A program made the position numbers and the translations under genes. The notes below the pieces were generated by a model. That model worked only from the letters and a program-made list of their open reading frames with translations. It was not told where the DNA came from and did not search any database. From assembly GCA_002430075.1 (NCBI GenBank), contig DJBN01000103.1, positions 13,070 to 20,211 on the forward strand: a stretch of DNA of 7,142 bases, given 5' to 3'. Shown piece by piece: positions 6,701 to 7,142 of this stretch. Every line of letters starts with the position of its first letter. Position 1 is the first letter of the stretch. Source of the DNA: Actinobacteria bacterium UBA5975 (GTDB taxonomy: Bacteria; Actinomycetota; Actinomycetes; Nanopelagicales; Nanopelagicaceae).

Positions 6701-7142
6701 TTACTTCTTTGGAGCTATGGGAACCACGATCTTTCCACTCTTGATCTTCTTGATCAATTTATTGACCTTAGCTGCATACTGCTTAGCGTAACCACCACTA
6801 AGTGAGTAACCAACGCCATTGTTTGTCAGATCGAAATTGACAGCGCCCGCTTCGAAGTTTCCCTTAGCCACAGACTCAATCATTGCCTGGACTCCAACAT
6901 TCACATTCTTTAACATTGAGGTGAGGATGATCTTCTTATATGCCTTGTTGCTTGGGTATGCCCATTCATCAGCATCGACACCGATAGACCAGGTTTTTGC
7001 AGCAAGTGCAGCTTTATGCGCGCCTGCTCCAGATCCACCTGCAGCTGAATAAACTACGTCGGCGCCATTATCAAACATGCCTCGTGCTGCCTCTTCACCC
7101 TTGGCAGGATCATTAAATCCAGAGAAGTCAGGGAAAACGGTC
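6701..7142 (-). CDS. BMP-family substrate-binding lipoprotein of the ABC importer, C-terminal part, cut by the right edge
   Basis: The last 146 residues of a binding protein of the BMP/PnrA family (Bmp, PF02608), related to the nucleoside receptors PnrA, BmpA and YufN. The open frame continues to the right edge: the codons upstream of the internal ATG at 7078 read TVFPDFSGFNDPAKGEEAAR, matching the family stretch before helix GMFDNGADVV, so that ATG is not the start. Diagnostic motifs are YSAAGGSGAGAHKAA, the ligand-binding glycine loop, and SIGVDADEW, whose aspartate lies where PnrA contacts the ribose of its nucleoside. The protein ends in a lysine-rich amphipathic helix and VPIAPKK. The lipoprotein signal peptide is outside the window. 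It should sit on the outer face of the membrane and deliver ligand to the two permeases. The gene is first in the visible order and separated from the ATPase gene by the hairpin. Purine nucleosides are the usual ligands; a modified nucleoside such as queuosine is possible. Confidence 0.92.
   Translation of the reverse strand, partial: TVFPDFSGFNDPAKGEEAARGMFDNGADVVYSAAGGSGAGAHKAALAAKTWSIGVDADEWAYPSNKAYKKIILTSMLKNVNVGVQAMIESVAKGNFEAGAVNFDLTNNGVGYSLSGGYAKQYAAKVNKLIKKIKSGKIVVPIAPKK

Noticed and set aside
6701..7078. The ATG at 7078 as the true start of the binding-protein gene
   Set aside because: The frame stays open to the right edge, and the upstream codons encode conserved BMP-family sequence, so the gene is truncated by the window, not short.

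Overview
The window is one stretch of minus-strand genes, read from the right edge to the left: a nucleoside-type ABC importer followed by a block of N-glycosidic-bond enzymes. In transcription order it holds a BMP-family substrate-binding protein (5' end beyond the right edge), a double-domain ABC ATPase, two permeases, a Qng1/DUF2419 queuosine-salvage protein, a nucleoside 2-deoxyribosyltransferase-fold protein, an MFS transporter, and the first 15 codons of a nucleoside hydrolase that runs off the left edge. No rRNA, tRNA, CRISPR array or mobile element is visible, and I see no convincing plus-strand gene.

Layout. 6701-7142 encodes the C-terminal part of the binding protein. 6607-6700 is a 94-base gap with a perfect 16-bp hairpin. 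From 6606 down to 1289 five genes are packed with junctions of a 1-base overlap (TAATG), a 4-base overlap (ATGA), 2 bases and 2 bases, so they almost certainly form one transcript. A 50-base purine-rich gap without a terminator precedes the MFS gene, which overlaps the nucleoside hydrolase start by 3 bases (GTGA). The promoter of the whole unit should lie upstream of the binding-protein gene, outside the window.

How the genes may work together. The binding protein, ATPase and permeases match the BmpA-NupABC / YufNOPQ (NupNOPQ) class of importers, known for nucleosides. What sets this copy apart is the cargo genes. Instead of the usual cytidine deaminase or phosphorylases, the next gene is a Qng1 homologue, a family that releases queuine from queuosine 5'-monophosphate. 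It is followed by a deoxyribosyltransferase-fold protein and a nucleoside hydrolase of the family that includes QueK (queuosine hydrolase). I infer an operon that imports modified nucleosides, plausibly queuosine, and frees the base for tRNA modification or reuse. The substrate is not proven by sequence.

Organism. By eye the GC content is in the mid-40s percent, intergenic space is minimal, GTG and TTG starts with good Shine-Dalgarno sites occur, and the MFS and BMP proteins look actinobacterial. This suggests a streamlined low-GC actinobacterium such as the freshwater acI/Nanopelagicales lineage. This is an impression from style, not from a marker gene.
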